Assembly (NCBI GenBank): GCA_020848035.1 | Contig: JADLAX010000035.1 | Location: 1 to 64,000 of the forward strand | DNA: 64,000 nucleotides | DNA from: Anaerolineae bacterium | GTDB lineage: Bacteria > Chloroflexota > Anaerolineae > Promineifilales > Promineifilaceae | Direction of reading: 5' to 3' | In this document: positions 8,423-17,446 of the stretch, in pieces | Layout: every line of letters begins with the position of its first letter | How positions within the stretch are numbered: position 1 is the first letter of the stretch | Notes under the pieces: generated by a model | The model's database searches: none | Told to the model about the DNA's origin: nothing | What the model saw: only the letters and a program-made list of their open reading frames with translations | Position numbers and translations under genes: made by a program

Positions 8423-11400
8423 ATGACCTTTTGGGCCTTCATTTTGCGGCGCGCCGCCCGCCACTGGCAGATTTTGCTCACGCTCAGCCTGGGCGTCATC
8501 CTCTCTACCGCCATGCTGGCCAGCAGCCCGGTGCTGGTGAACACGGTGGTGGAATTTGGCCTGCGCCGCACGCTGCTGGCTGCCGATCCCAGCATCAGCG
8601 ATCTGCGCCTGAAGGCGTTTGGTCGCCTGACTCCCGAAACATATGCCGAATTAGATAGCCAGGTGCAGCAGGTGGTAAACGGCCGTATCCCCTCCTTCAC
8701 CGATCAACTTGTCCCAGTCATTGGCTCGCGCTGGTTCCACCCCTGGGTCGAGGGCACCGTTTTGCCCGCCGAACGCGTCAACTTCCGCAGCTACGGCAGC
8801 GGCGACACCGACATCCGCCAGTTTGTCACCTTGGTGGCCGGCGAATGGCCCAGCGATCCGCTGCCCGAACCGGGCGTGGCCGCCGTGGTCATCGGTGAGG
8901 AGCTGGCCGAGGCGTATGGCCTGGCAGTGGGCGATTTGCTGCCCGCCAGCGTGGACGACACCAGCGAAGTGCCTGCATTCAGCCTGCAAATCAGCGGCAT
9001 TGTCCAGCCCATCGACGGCGGTGCGCCATACTGGTTTGGCCCGGCCAGCCCGCTGCGCTCGCAAAGCGACGGCCGTTGGCTGGCCCAATACGCCGCCCTG
9101 ATCGATCCCGCCGCCTTTTTCGACGTGGCCGCCAGCGTTCTGCCCGCTGGCTCCACCCACGAATATTACTGGCAGGTCACCATCGATCCGGCCACGGTGG
9201 ACACAAGCCAGATTCCCCTGCTGGGTGTTTTACTCCGCCTGCTGCGCGAGGATTTACGGCCGTTAACCCCCTCCATCACCATCGACACCGGCCTGGATGA
9301 CATACTGACCAACTTTGCCAACCAGAGTACGGCCGTACGCGCTCCGCTCTACTTCCTCACCGCCGAAGTGGTGCTGCTGACCCTCTACTATGTCATCATG
9401 GTGGCGGCGCTGGCGGTGCGCCAGGTGGAGCGCGAATTTGCCGTGCTGCAAAGCCGCGGTGCCGCCCGCCGCCAAATTTTCCGCATCCAGGGCGGCGAAG
9501 CGCTGCTGATCAGCGGCGTGGCCCTGCTCAGCGGGCCGTTCCTGGGGCTGGCCCTGGTGCGGGCCATCACCGTCGCCGGGCCGCTGGCCGATGTGGGCGA
9601 ACCGGGTTGGGGGCTGAGCCTGCCCACCATCGCCTGGCTGGCGGCGGCCGTGGGGGCCATTGCCTGCATCGTCGGCCTGCTGCTGCCCGTGGGCCAATCG
9701 GTGCGCCGCTCCATCGTCAATTACCAGCAAGACACCAACCGGGTCACCAAAGCGCCGTTTTGGCAGCGCACCTACCTGGACGTTTTTATTATGGCGATTG
9801 GTCTGGTGCTGCTGTGGCGTTTGCAATATTTTGGCGGCATCGTCGGTGGCGGAACCACCCGGCCCCAGGTTGATTGGCTGCTGCTGCTGTCGCCGCTGGC
9901 TTTGCTGGTGGGTGCGGGCACCATTTTGCTGCGGCTTTTCCCGCTGCTGCTCGCCTTTTTGGCGGCGCTTGCCCGGCGCGGGCGTGGCCTGGTGGCCAAC
10001 CTGGCCATGCTGCAAGCGGCGCGTAATCCCACCCACGTGGCTCGCCTGGTGCTGCTGCTGACGCTGGCGATTGCCCTGGGCATCTTGTCTACGGGCATCA
10101 ACGCCACGCTGGACGCCAGCGAGCAGGAGCGAGCTGCCTACGAAGCAGGCAGCGACATTCGCCTGGTTTCTAACCGCTCGCTGCCCCTGTTTGCCGTGGC
10201 AGCGCTGCCGGATGTGGCCGAAGCCAGCGGCATCTGGCGCACGCTGGGGTCGCTGACGCTGGGGCGTGAATTTTTGCGCTACGAGGTGCTGGCCATCGAT
10301 CCAGAATCGTTTGCCGCCATGACCAGCTACCGCGACGACTTTACCGATGAGCCGGTGCCGGTGCTGCTGGACCGGCTGACATTGGCCAACGTGACGCCGC
10401 AGCCCACGGTGCCTCTGCCCGGCCAGCCAGGCAAAATTGGGTTGTGGATCTGGTCTGGGCCAGACCCGGAGGACGAGGACCGGCTGCGCGGCGACAGCAA
10501 CCTGGACCGATTTGGCCTGGAAGTTAAGCTGGCCACGGCGCAGCAGGATACTTTTTTGGTCGAGCTGACCACCAGCGAGACCGGTTACCCCGCCGATGGT
10601 TGGCGCTTTTTTGAGGGCTCCCTGCCCACGCTGCCGGAGACAAGCTATCCGGTGGCGCTGCATTCCATCTGGCTGCGCAACCGCACCATCATTGAGGGCA
10701 ACTTTAGCCGATCAACCAGCACCAACATGACGCTGGGAATGGATGCGCTGACGGTGACGGATGGGGTGACGGGGGAAACGGCCGTTGCCTATGAATTTGA
10801 AACCCTCACCGACGTCTGGCGCACCACCGACCCCAGCTCCGATATTGCCTACGACAATCGCCAGACGTACAGCGGCAGCGGCAGCCAAAAGCTGCTGCTG
10901 GACCTGGGACCCACTGGCCAGGCGGGCTTTTTGCTGGCCAATCCCACACCGCGCACCAATGCGCTGCCCGCTCTGGTAAGCCAAAGCTTTCTGGTCAAAG
11001 CCCAAACCAAAGTGGGCGATGTGCTCAATCTCACCATCAATTCGCAGCCGATGCGCTTTGAAATTGTCGGCGTGGTGAACTACTTCCCCACATTGTACGA
11101 AGATTTAAACGCGGGCTACCTCATTACCAACCGGGTGCTGCTGCTGGACACCTTCAACACGCAGACCAGCCAGCCGATGAACAATAATGAGGCGCTTTTG
11201 GCGGTGGCTACGGCCGTTCCGCCCCAAACCGTCTCCGCCGCCGCCCTGTCTGATTTAACGGCCGTGAAAACCGCCATTGCCCAGGAAGAGGTACGGCTGA
11301 ACATCAAAGCCGACCCGATGGCGCTGGGGCTGCGCAGCGTAACGCTGTTTGGCTACCTGCTCACCACGGCGCTGAGCCTGGTGGGTTTTGCCACCCATTT

Positions 11401-11752
11401 TTACCTGAGCGCCAAACAAAAAGAGGCGATTTACGGCGTGCTGCGCTCGATGGGCATGTCGCCGGGGCAGCTGTACGCGGTGCTGGTGCTGGAGCAGGTG
11501 GTGCTGATTTTGTTCGGCCTGGCCATCGGCACAGCGCTGGGCGTGGTGCTGAACCAGATTACCCTGCCTGGCCTGCCCATCACCTTTGGCGACCGCCCAC
11601 CCACGCCGCCGTTTATTGCCCGGAATGATTGGACGGCCGTCTTGCAAATTTACGTCACCCTGGCCGTCGCCTTTTTTATCTCGCTGGGCATTGCCACCCT
11701 GCTGCTCTGGCGCACCAAGCTGCACCAGGTACTGCGGGTGGGTGAAGAGTAG
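8423..11752 (+). CDS. Large FtsX/MacB-type ABC transporter permease (1)
   Basis: A 1,109-residue integral membrane protein. One helix lies near the N-terminus (about 14-36), followed by a large external domain. A first FtsX block has helices at about 306-530 (ALAVRQVEREFAVLQSRGA is typical), then a second external domain, then a C-terminal FtsX block (about 970-1109; FYLSAKQKEAIYGVLRSMG). Such permeases work with MacB/LolD-type ATPases in lipoprotein or peptide export or antimicrobial resistance; they often do not move small molecules. ATG 8423 is selected because GGAG precedes it. The gene follows the anti-sigma gene by 34 bases and is probably in its operon. Confidence 0.85.
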   Translation: MTFWAFILRRAARHWQILLTLSLGVILSTAMLASSPVLVNTVVEFGLRRTLLAADPSISDLRLKAFGRLTPETYAELDSQVQQVVNGRIPSFTDQLVPVIGSRWFHPWVEGTVLPAERVNFRSYGSGDTDIRQFVTLVAGEWPSDPLPEPGVAAVVIGEELAEAYGLAVGDLLPASVDDTSEVPAFSLQISGIVQPIDGGAPYWFGPASPLRSQSDGRWLAQYAALIDPAAFFDVAASVLPAGSTHEYYWQVTIDPATVDTSQIPLLGVLLRLLREDLRPLTPSITIDTGLDDILTNFANQSTAVRAPLYFLTAEVVLLTLYYVIMVAALAVRQVEREFAVLQSRGAARRQIFRIQGGEALLISGVALLSGPFLGLALVRAITVAGPLADVGEPGWGLSLPTIAWLAAAVGAIACIVGLLLPVGQSVRRSIVNYQQDTNRVTKAPFWQRTYLDVFIMAIGLVLLWRLQYFGGIVGGGTTRPQVDWLLLLSPLALLVGAGTILLRLFPLLLAFLAALARRGRGLVANLAMLQAARNPTHVARLVLLLTLAIALGILSTGINATLDASEQERAAYEAGSDIRLVSNRSLPLFAVAALPDVAEASGIWRTLGSLTLGREFLRYEVLAIDPESFAAMTSYRDDFTDEPVPVLLDRLTLANVTPQPTVPLPGQPGKIGLWIWSGPDPEDEDRLRGDSNLDRFGLEVKLATAQQDTFLVELTTSETGYPADGWRFFEGSLPTLPETSYPVALHSIWLRNRTIIEGNFSRSTSTNMTLGMDALTVTDGVTGETAVAYEFETLTDVWRTTDPSSDIAYDNRQTYSGSGSQKLLLDLGPTGQAGFLLANPTPRTNALPALVSQSFLVKAQTKVGDVLNLTINSQPMRFEIVGVVNYFPTLYEDLNAGYLITNRVLLLDTFNTQTSQPMNNNEALLAVATAVPPQTVSAAALSDLTAVKTAIAQEEVRLNIKADPMALGLRSVTLFGYLLTTALSLVGFATHFYLSAKQKEAIYGVLRSMGMSPGQLYAVLVLEQVVLILFGLAIGTALGVVLNQITLPGLPITFGDRPPTPPFIARNDWTAVLQIYVTLAVAFFISLGIATLLLWRTKLHQVLRVGEE

Positions 11753-11767
11753 GGGAAGTGAAAAGTA

Positions 11768-11813
11768 AAAAGTGATAAGTGAAAAGTCTTTTTACTTTTC
11801 ACTTATCACTTTT
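11768..11813. repeat. 20-bp hairpin of AGTGAAAAGT words between permease genes
   Basis: The arms (11768-11787 and 11794-11813) are perfect complements made of quasi-tandem AGTGAAAAGT/AGTGATAAGT units, with a six-base loop. It begins a few bases after the stop of the upstream gene. It belongs to the same style of repeat as GTGAAACGTGAAAC at 50441 and 52288. Confidence 0.8.
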
Positions 11814-11849
11814 CACTCTCCCTTTCAAGTTCAAACAGTTACAAAAGCT

Positions 11850-14618
11850 ATGATCCGACTTTCCATCCGTCACCTGCTGCGCCACTGGCGCATGAATTTG
11901 ATTGTCCTGCTGGGGCTGGTGCTGGCCGCTGCCTTTTTGGCCGGGCTGCCCACCTACGCCACGGCGATTGCCGGGCGCAGCCTGCGGCAGCAAATCGACA
12001 GCGCCGTCGTTTCGGCGCGCAACGTTGAGGTGACGGGGACGGGCATGAATGCGGCCGTTTATGGCCAGCTAGAAGATTTTTTGGGTGAACTGCTGCTGCG
12101 CCGGGTGGAGGTGCAAACGGTGCCGCCCATCAGCCTGGCCTCGGCGCTGTACCGGGAGGAAACGCCGCTGCCCTTTGCCGAATTTCTGCGCTACCAGCCA
12201 TGGACGTTTAGTAATTTGAGCCAGGACGTGACGGTGGTAGACGGCCGTTCCCCCAACCACATCGAGCCCGTACCCAACAGCTTTGTCACCGAAATTGAAG
12301 CCGTGGTCGGTGTGGCCAGCATCGAAAACCTCACCTTCGACCAGAGCGCGGGTGAGCAGTTCCAGACCATTTCCCTCCAGGTGGGCGACCAGCTGCGCAA
12401 CGAAGATGGCACCTTCCGCATCAACATTGTGGGCGTGGTGCAGCCCAACGACCTGGAAAGCGACGTCTGGTGGGGTGAGGCGCTGCCCTTTGAGTTTACC
12501 CGCGCTCCGCTCAACGGGGCCAACCAGCCAGAAACCGTCAGCATCTCGATGTTTGTGGCCGCTCCCACAATGGAAATGCTTTTTGCCGGGGAGGCGCAGC
12601 GCAGCTGGCGGCTGCTGCTGGACGCCAGCCAGATCACGGTGAACAACGTCGAGCAGGTGCAAATGAATTTGAGCAACGCCATCGCCAACTTGCGTGTGGA
12701 TATCGAGACGGGGCTGCTGACAATCATCAACGAGTACCAGACGGCGCTGGCCAATGCCCAGGTGACGCTCTTTTTGCTCACCGTGCAGTCGCTCATCTTT
12801 GTGCTGTACACCGTGGCCATGATCAGCTCCTTTTTGCTGGACCAGTCACGTGGCATACTGGCGACTTTGGTAGGACGGGGGTTTAACGGCCGTCAGATCA
12901 CCCAACTGTTTGCCATTCAAGGTTTTTTCCTGGCCCTGCTGGCCGCCGCGCTCGGGCCGCTGGTAGCTCGCAGCCTGCTCACCGTCTGGGGCCTGGCCAC
13001 CAACACCGTGGTACCCACCCAGCTGGCGCAAGCATCGTGGCTGCTGTCGCTGCTGGCAGCGGGCTTTAGCTGGCTTACCCTGATTGTGGCCATTTACAGC
13101 GGCACACGCGGCAATATTTTGGATTGGCAACAGCAGATGGCGCGGCCAGCCACGCAGGCCAGCTGGCAAAAATATTACATTGACATTTTCCTGCTGGTGC
13201 TGGGCGGGCTGATCTACTGGCAGCTGCGCGACACCGGCACGGTGGTGGCCCGACTGGCCGACAACGAAACATTGGCTGCCGCTGGCGTCTCCGACCCGCT
13301 GCTGCTGCTGGGGCCATCGCTGCTGCTGATTGCCGTGGCGCTCATCTTTTTGCGCGTGTTTCCGTACCTGCTGCGGCTGGCGTCGTGGTGGGCCAACCGG
13401 GTGCGCGGCCTGATTTTGCCCTTTGGCCTGGCCAAGCTGGCGCGGGACCCCGTTGGCCCCAGCCGGGTGGTGCTGCTCATCAGCCTGGCGGCGGGGCTGA
13501 CGCTGTTTGCCAGCCTGTTTGAATATTCGCTCAGCGTGCGGCAGGCGCAGATTGCCCACTACAACACCGGGGCCGATATTCGCGTAGCCCTGCCCATTGA
13601 CGCCGGTACGGCCGAATTGGAAACCCTGGCCAACTTACCGGGGGTGCAGTCGGCCTCGCCGGTGTATTACAACGGCCGTGCGCGCCTCTCCACCAACCTG
13701 GGCCAGCAGGTGCAAATGCTGGCTGTCGATCCGGCCACGCTGCCGCAGGTGAGCCGCTATGCTCCGTTTGTCAGCCAGATTTCCCTGGCCGACGTGATGC
13801 CCGCCGTGCAGGGGCGCGGTGCGGATGGGGCGATTGCGGCCGTCTTTTCGCAGGATGCGCCGCCGACCAACAAAGAAATTGGCGACCACATCCAGTACGT
13901 GGTGGGTACCCACAGGGTCACCTTTGAGGTGCGCGGCATCATCAACAACTTTCCACTGCTGAACGAGCGCTTTTTTATCACCGACCTGGCCGCGCTGGCG
14001 CAGGAGGTGGATTTCACCGTTTTGAGCGAGCCGTGGGTGGGCCAGCGGCAGGTGTGGCTGGCCGTTGCGCCAGGGCAGACCGAGGCCGTCGTGGAACAAA
14101 TCGCCAGCGGGGCCGGGCCGTTTGGCAGCCAGGTGCTGGCCAACGCCGAGGAGACAGAGGCGTTTTTGCGCGCCAACCTGGTGGCGCAGGAAACGCTGGG
14201 GGCATTTGAGCTGAATGCCATCACTCTGGCGACACTGAGCGTGGCCGTCTTTTTGATGGTGCACTTTTTTGCCGCCCGCCAGCGGCTGTACGAATTTAGC
14301 CTGCTGCGGGCCACCGGCCTGGCGACGCGCCAGCTGTTGGGGCTGCTGACGCTGGAAGGGGTGATCATGATGGTGCTGGGGCTGCTGGCGGGCACGGTCA
14401 TTGGCGGCGGGCTGGCGGTGATTATGCGGCCGTTTCTGTCGCGGGTGTTGGCAACGGCCGTTGGCGGCGACGCCATCCAGCAAATTTTGGTGAACTGGAC
14501 CGAAGTGTTCAGCCTGTACGGCCTGTTGGTTGGCTTCTACGGCCTGGCGCTGCTGCTGCTGCTCTTCTTCCTGGTGCGGGCGGGCATTCACCGGGCACTG
14601 CGCATTGGGGAAGAATAA
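11850..14618 (+). CDS. Large FtsX/MacB-type ABC transporter permease (2)
   Basis: A 922-residue protein of the same design as the preceding permease: N-terminal helix (about 12-36; MNLIVLLGLVLAAAFLAG), a large external domain, a middle FtsX block (about 300-530), a second external domain and a C-terminal FtsX block (about 790-922; FFAARQRLYEFSLLRATG). ATG 11850 gives the expected basic N-terminus. No strong ribosome-binding site is visible, so initiation may depend on coupling or on the upstream hairpin. The two permeases are distant paralogues and probably form a heterodimer served by the double ATPase downstream. Confidence 0.83.
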   Translation: MIRLSIRHLLRHWRMNLIVLLGLVLAAAFLAGLPTYATAIAGRSLRQQIDSAVVSARNVEVTGTGMNAAVYGQLEDFLGELLLRRVEVQTVPPISLASALYREETPLPFAEFLRYQPWTFSNLSQDVTVVDGRSPNHIEPVPNSFVTEIEAVVGVASIENLTFDQSAGEQFQTISLQVGDQLRNEDGTFRINIVGVVQPNDLESDVWWGEALPFEFTRAPLNGANQPETVSISMFVAAPTMEMLFAGEAQRSWRLLLDASQITVNNVEQVQMNLSNAIANLRVDIETGLLTIINEYQTALANAQVTLFLLTVQSLIFVLYTVAMISSFLLDQSRGILATLVGRGFNGRQITQLFAIQGFFLALLAAALGPLVARSLLTVWGLATNTVVPTQLAQASWLLSLLAAGFSWLTLIVAIYSGTRGNILDWQQQMARPATQASWQKYYIDIFLLVLGGLIYWQLRDTGTVVARLADNETLAAAGVSDPLLLLGPSLLLIAVALIFLRVFPYLLRLASWWANRVRGLILPFGLAKLARDPVGPSRVVLLISLAAGLTLFASLFEYSLSVRQAQIAHYNTGADIRVALPIDAGTAELETLANLPGVQSASPVYYNGRARLSTNLGQQVQMLAVDPATLPQVSRYAPFVSQISLADVMPAVQGRGADGAIAAVFSQDAPPTNKEIGDHIQYVVGTHRVTFEVRGIINNFPLLNERFFITDLAALAQEVDFTVLSEPWVGQRQVWLAVAPGQTEAVVEQIASGAGPFGSQVLANAEETEAFLRANLVAQETLGAFELNAITLATLSVAVFLMVHFFAARQRLYEFSLLRATGLATRQLLGLLTLEGVIMMVLGLLAGTVIGGGLAVIMRPFLSRVLATAVGGDAIQQILVNWTEVFSLYGLLVGFYGLALLLLLFFLVRAGIHRALRIGEE

Positions 14619-14680
14619 TTACTCAATTACCCAGTTACTCAATTACTGCTTGTGGGAAGTAATTAGGTAATTGGTTACGA
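14616..14680. repeat. AATTACTC quasi-tandem inverted repeat
   Basis: Repeated AATTACTC/AATTACCC words on the left face GTAATTAGGTAATTGG words on the right. The block starts at the stop codon of the permease gene and fills the spacer before the ATPase gene. The same words recur at 16376-16402 and 17155-17190. Confidence 0.7.
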
Positions 14681-14687
14681 GGTTTTT

Positions 14688-16388
14688 ATGTCAACTGATT
14701 CATTTATTTACTGCGACAACCTGGTCAAAATTTATAAGGTGGCCGATCTGGAAGTGGTGGCTTTGCAGGGGTTGGACCTGGCCGTAGAAAACGGCGAGAT
14801 GATGGCCCTGGTCGGTGCGTCTGGCTCGGGCAAATCGACCCTGCTCAACGTGATTGGCGGGCTGGATGAGCCGAGCGCGGGCAAGATCAGCGTCAATGGC
14901 CAGGATTTGCTGAAGATTTCCGACAGGGCGCGGGTGGAGTACAAGCGCAGCACGGTCGGCTTTGTCTGGCAGCAGCCAGCGCGGAACCTGCTGCCGTACC
15001 TGACGGCGCGGGAAAACGTCGAGCTGCCGATGATGCTCTCTGGCGGCAGCGCCAAACAGCGGCGGGAGCGATCGCTGGAGCTGCTGGAAATGGTCAACCT
15101 GTCGGACCGGGCCGATTTTCGCCCGGACCGACTGTCTGGCGGGCAGCAGCAGCGTGTGGCCCTGGCCATTGCCCTGGCCAACAATCCGCCCCTCCTGCTG
15201 GCCGATGAACCGACCGGCCAGGTTGATTCGCACTCCTCAGACGAGATTTTTGCCGCGCTGCGCCGCATCAACCAGGCGTACGGCACGACGGTAGTGATTG
15301 TGACGCACGACCAGCGGGTGGCCAACAAGGTGGACCGGGTAGTGGCGATTCGCGACGGCCGTACCAGCTCCGAAATTCGCCGCGAAGTGGATTTGTCCAG
15401 TGGTGAACTCCAGGAAGAAGAGTGGGTCATTCTGGACCGGGCGGGCCGGTTGCAACTGCCCCAGCCGTACATCGAAAATTTGGAGATGAAAAACCGGGTG
15501 AAGGTGCGGTTGGAGGAAGCCCATTTGTCGGTCTGGCCAGAGGTGAACAAGGCGCTGGCCGAGGCTCAATCTGGCGGGGAAAATGGCGCGGTGTGGCGAC
15601 CGCCCCGGCTGAGCGGCGAACCGGCGGAAGCGGCCGACCAACCGGTGATTACCGGCCATCATCATCACCCACTGGCGCGGCGGCAAACGGCCGTTGCCGT
15701 GCAAAACCTTACGCGCATCTACAAAGTGGGCGCGGAGGACGTGGTGGCGGTCAAAAATATCAGCCTCAACATTCCGCGCGGGGTGATGGCCACGGTGAAA
15801 GGACCGTCTGGCTCAGGCAAGACGACGCTGCTGAACCACATTGCCGGGCTGGATGAGCCAACCGAGGGGGAGATTGTGATTGCGGGACGGCCGTTGGCCA
15901 AAATGAGCGAACGCGAGCGGATCAACCTGCGCCGTCACGAGATTGGTTTTGTCTTCCAGACCTTTGGCCTGCTGCCCTTTTTGAGCGCGCGAGAAAATAT
16001 CGAAGCGCCGCTGCGGCTGGTGAAGGCCACAGCGAAGGAGCGCAAACATCGGGTAGACGAGGTGCTGGAGCTGGTGAAGCTGTCGGCGCGGGCCAGCCAC
16101 CGCACCTACGAGCTGTCTGGCGGCGAGCAGCAGCGCATTGCCCTGGCGCGGGCGCTGGCCAATAAGCCGTCGCTCATCCTGGCGGACGAACCGACCGGTC
16201 AGCTGGACACGGCCACGGGTTACGCCATCATCGCCCTGCTGCGCAGCATCGTGCAGCAGACGGGCGTGACGGTGCTCATCGCCAGCCACGACCCGAAGGT
16301 GATTGAGGCGGTGGATTTGGTGTACGTGCTGGAAGACGGCCGTTTGGTGGAGACGGTGGAGCAGATAGGGGGGAAGGTGAGTAATTGA
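14688..16388 (+). CDS. Double-domain ABC ATPase of the LolD/MacB type
   Basis: This 566-residue protein contains two complete nucleotide-binding domains. The first has Walker A GASGSGKS (43-50), signature LSGGQ (about 149) and LLLADEPTGQVD. The second has GPSGSGKT (372-379), LSGGE (about 476) and LILADEPTGQLD. A linker of roughly 100 residues, with a HHHH run, joins them. LolD/MacB ATPases are normally single domains of about 230 residues acting as dimers. Here the fusion matches the two different permeases just upstream, suggesting a fixed heteromeric complex. The last residues and the stop codon come from a repeat word, and a second, older-looking copy of the gene's 3' end lies beyond higBA. 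Confidence 0.88.
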   Translation: MSTDSFIYCDNLVKIYKVADLEVVALQGLDLAVENGEMMALVGASGSGKSTLLNVIGGLDEPSAGKISVNGQDLLKISDRARVEYKRSTVGFVWQQPARNLLPYLTARENVELPMMLSGGSAKQRRERSLELLEMVNLSDRADFRPDRLSGGQQQRVALAIALANNPPLLLADEPTGQVDSHSSDEIFAALRRINQAYGTTVVIVTHDQRVANKVDRVVAIRDGRTSSEIRREVDLSSGELQEEEWVILDRAGRLQLPQPYIENLEMKNRVKVRLEEAHLSVWPEVNKALAEAQSGGENGAVWRPPRLSGEPAEAADQPVITGHHHHPLARRQTAVAVQNLTRIYKVGAEDVVAVKNISLNIPRGVMATVKGPSGSGKTTLLNHIAGLDEPTEGEIVIAGRPLAKMSERERINLRRHEIGFVFQTFGLLPFLSARENIEAPLRLVKATAKERKHRVDEVLELVKLSARASHRTYELSGGEQQRIALARALANKPSLILADEPTGQLDTATGYAIIALLRSIVQQTGVTVLIASHDPKVIEAVDLVYVLEDGRLVETVEQIGGKVSN

Positions 16389-16402
16389 GTAATTGGGCAA
16401 TT
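16344..16402 (+). repeat. Direct repeat flanking higBA, left copy (current 3' end of ABC gene)
   Basis: This stretch (starting TTGGTGGAGACGGTGGAGCA) covers the last codons of the ABC ATPase gene and the following GTAATTGAGTAATTGGG repeat. It matches 17119-17190, with four mismatches over the first 36-37 bases. In this copy the frame reads LVETVEQIGGKVSN then TGA. Confidence 0.85.
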
Positions 16403-16403
16403 T

Positions 16404-16772
16404 TTATTGCTGGAGTTCGTAGGGGCGCACCAGGATTTCGGCGGAGATGCCCAGACCGGCCTGTAATTTGCGGATCATGGTGAGGGATAACGGCCGTTTC
16501 CGATTAATCACCTCAGACACCCGCGCCCGACTGCCCAAATACGGTTCCAAATCGCGTCGCTCCAGCCCCTGGCTTTCCATGAAGTGCAAAATGGCCTCTA
16601 CTGGATCAGGCGGCAAAACAGGGTGGGTCTTTTCTTCATAGGCCTCGACCAATGTCGTCAACACATCAAGCAGATCACCTTCTGGCGAGCCAGGTTCAGC
16701 CTCCCAGAGTTCATCAATTCTGGCCAAAGCCTCTTCGTAATCAGCTTCTGTTTTTATCGGTTTTAGTTCCAT
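16404..16772 (-). CDS. higA: HigA-type antitoxin (HTH)
   Basis: This 122-residue protein has an acidic, helical N-terminus (toxin-binding in this family) and an XRE-like helix-turn-helix at about 78-115 (RRDLEPYLGSRARVSEVINR then LSLTMIRKL). It matches the HigA/COG5499 antitoxin family in length and sequence style. It lies 12 bases downstream of the toxin gene on the same strand, the toxin-first order typical of higBA. It should bind HigB and repress the operon at the inverted repeat 17095-17111. Confidence 0.9.
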   Translation of the reverse strand: MELKPIKTEADYEEALARIDELWEAEPGSPEGDLLDVLTTLVEAYEEKTHPVLPPDPVEAILHFMESQGLERRDLEPYLGSRARVSEVINRKRPLSLTMIRKLQAGLGISAEILVRPYELQQ

Positions 16773-16784
16773 TAACTTAGTACC

Positions 16785-17078
16785 TCAAATGGTAGCCGCA
16801 TCTACTTTGTCATAAGCTTGATGGGTTCCAACAAATCGAATGTAAACGATGCGATACTCATACTTCACGGCGGCAATGACTCGATAGCGGTTCCCCTTGA
16901 TGTTAAAAACAACCCGATCATTGGCAATAAAGCTTGCGTTCCGATACTCCTGCTTAATCTCAGTCGGTGTTTGCCAATCAGCCTGTTGAACAGCAGCAAA
17001 CCATGCGCGCAGCGGTTGTTCAGCATCAGGATGTTTGGCCCAAAATTCACGCAAAGTTCGCCGCGAAATAATCCTCAT
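16785..17078 (-). CDS. higB: HigB-type mRNA-interferase toxin
   Basis: This 97-residue protein matches the HigB/RelE-fold family: N-terminus MRIISRRTLREFWAKHPDAE, central basic segment, and the conserved C-terminal run VKYEYRIVYIRFVGTHQAYD. These toxins cleave mRNA on the ribosome. ATG 17078 lies six bases after a TAGAAT -10 box, so the transcript is probably leaderless. The module is bracketed by two copies of the ABC gene's 3' end. Confidence 0.9.
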   Translation of the reverse strand: MRIISRRTLREFWAKHPDAEQPLRAWFAAVQQADWQTPTEIKQEYRNASFIANDRVVFNIKGNRYRVIAAVKYEYRIVYIRFVGTHQAYDKVDAATI

Positions 17079-17084
17079 CGGCGC

Positions 17085-17113
17085 ATTCTAGCACGATCCC
17101 ATTTTGGGATCAA
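17085..17113 (-). promoter_or_regulatory. higBA promoter with overlapping operator
   Basis: On the minus strand TTGATC (17108-17113), a 17-base spacer and TAGAAT (17085-17090) lie six bases before the higB ATG. A perfect inverted repeat GATCCCA-TTT-TGGGATC (17095-17111) covers the -35 and spacer, a natural site for HigA autorepression. Confidence 0.8.
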
Positions 17114-17118
17114 GTCGC

Positions 17119-17190
17119 TTGGTGGAGATGGTGGAGCAGATGGGGAGAAGGTAACGACGTAATTTGGTAATGAGTAATTGGGTAATTTGC
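17119..17190 (+). repeat. Direct repeat flanking higBA, right copy (relic of ABC gene 3' end)
   Basis: It matches 16344-16402. Read in the ABC frame it gives LVEMVEQMGRR followed by TAA, a complete alternative end for the ATPase gene, then a GTAATTTGGTAATGAGTAATTGGG repeat. This suggests that higBA entered at this place and that the gene end was duplicated. Confidence 0.85.
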
Positions 17191-17411
17191 CGCTGTTCTG
17201 GTTGTCGTTCTGAGTGAGAAACCCACAAGAAGCACCTGGCAAGAACCTTACCCAAACCGAGGTTTTGCGAATTCTTTTTGCGGGCGGGATGCTTCGGAGG
17301 ACCTCAGCATGACAACTTTTTGACCCGGCTTAATTTTTCAGTTCACAACTGAGGCGTTATCTTAGCGGTCAATGGTTCGTCTAAGTATCAGGTTAATTTC
17401 TGTGCAAAACA
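17191..17411. other. Spacer upstream of the TspO-like gene
   Basis: No gene is seen. The stretch contains GTCGTTCTGAGTGAG and GCGGGCGGGATGCTTCGG words typical of degraded intergenic repeats, then the promoter of the next gene. Confidence 0.4.
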
Positions 17412-17440
17412 TTGACAAAATGCGGCAAAATCTGTACATT
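17412..17440 (+). promoter_or_regulatory. Strong sigma70-type promoter giving a leaderless tspO-like mRNA
   Basis: A consensus TTGACA (17412-17417), exactly 17 bases and TACATT (17435-17440) are followed after six bases by ATG 17447. Transcription should start at the start codon itself. No ribosome-binding site is present. Confidence 0.85.
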
Positions 17441-17446
17441 GGGGGC

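Noticed and set aside
9263-10663. Long minus-strand open frame (466 codons) opposite the first permease
   Set aside because: Its composition (Gln/Arg/His-rich, no hydrophobic pattern) is that of an antisense reading of a GC-rich gene; the plus-strand permease is clear.
16404-17078. higBA considered as part of a larger integrated island
   Set aside because: The flanking duplicated gene ends enclose only the two TA genes; no integrase, phage or plasmid gene is present.
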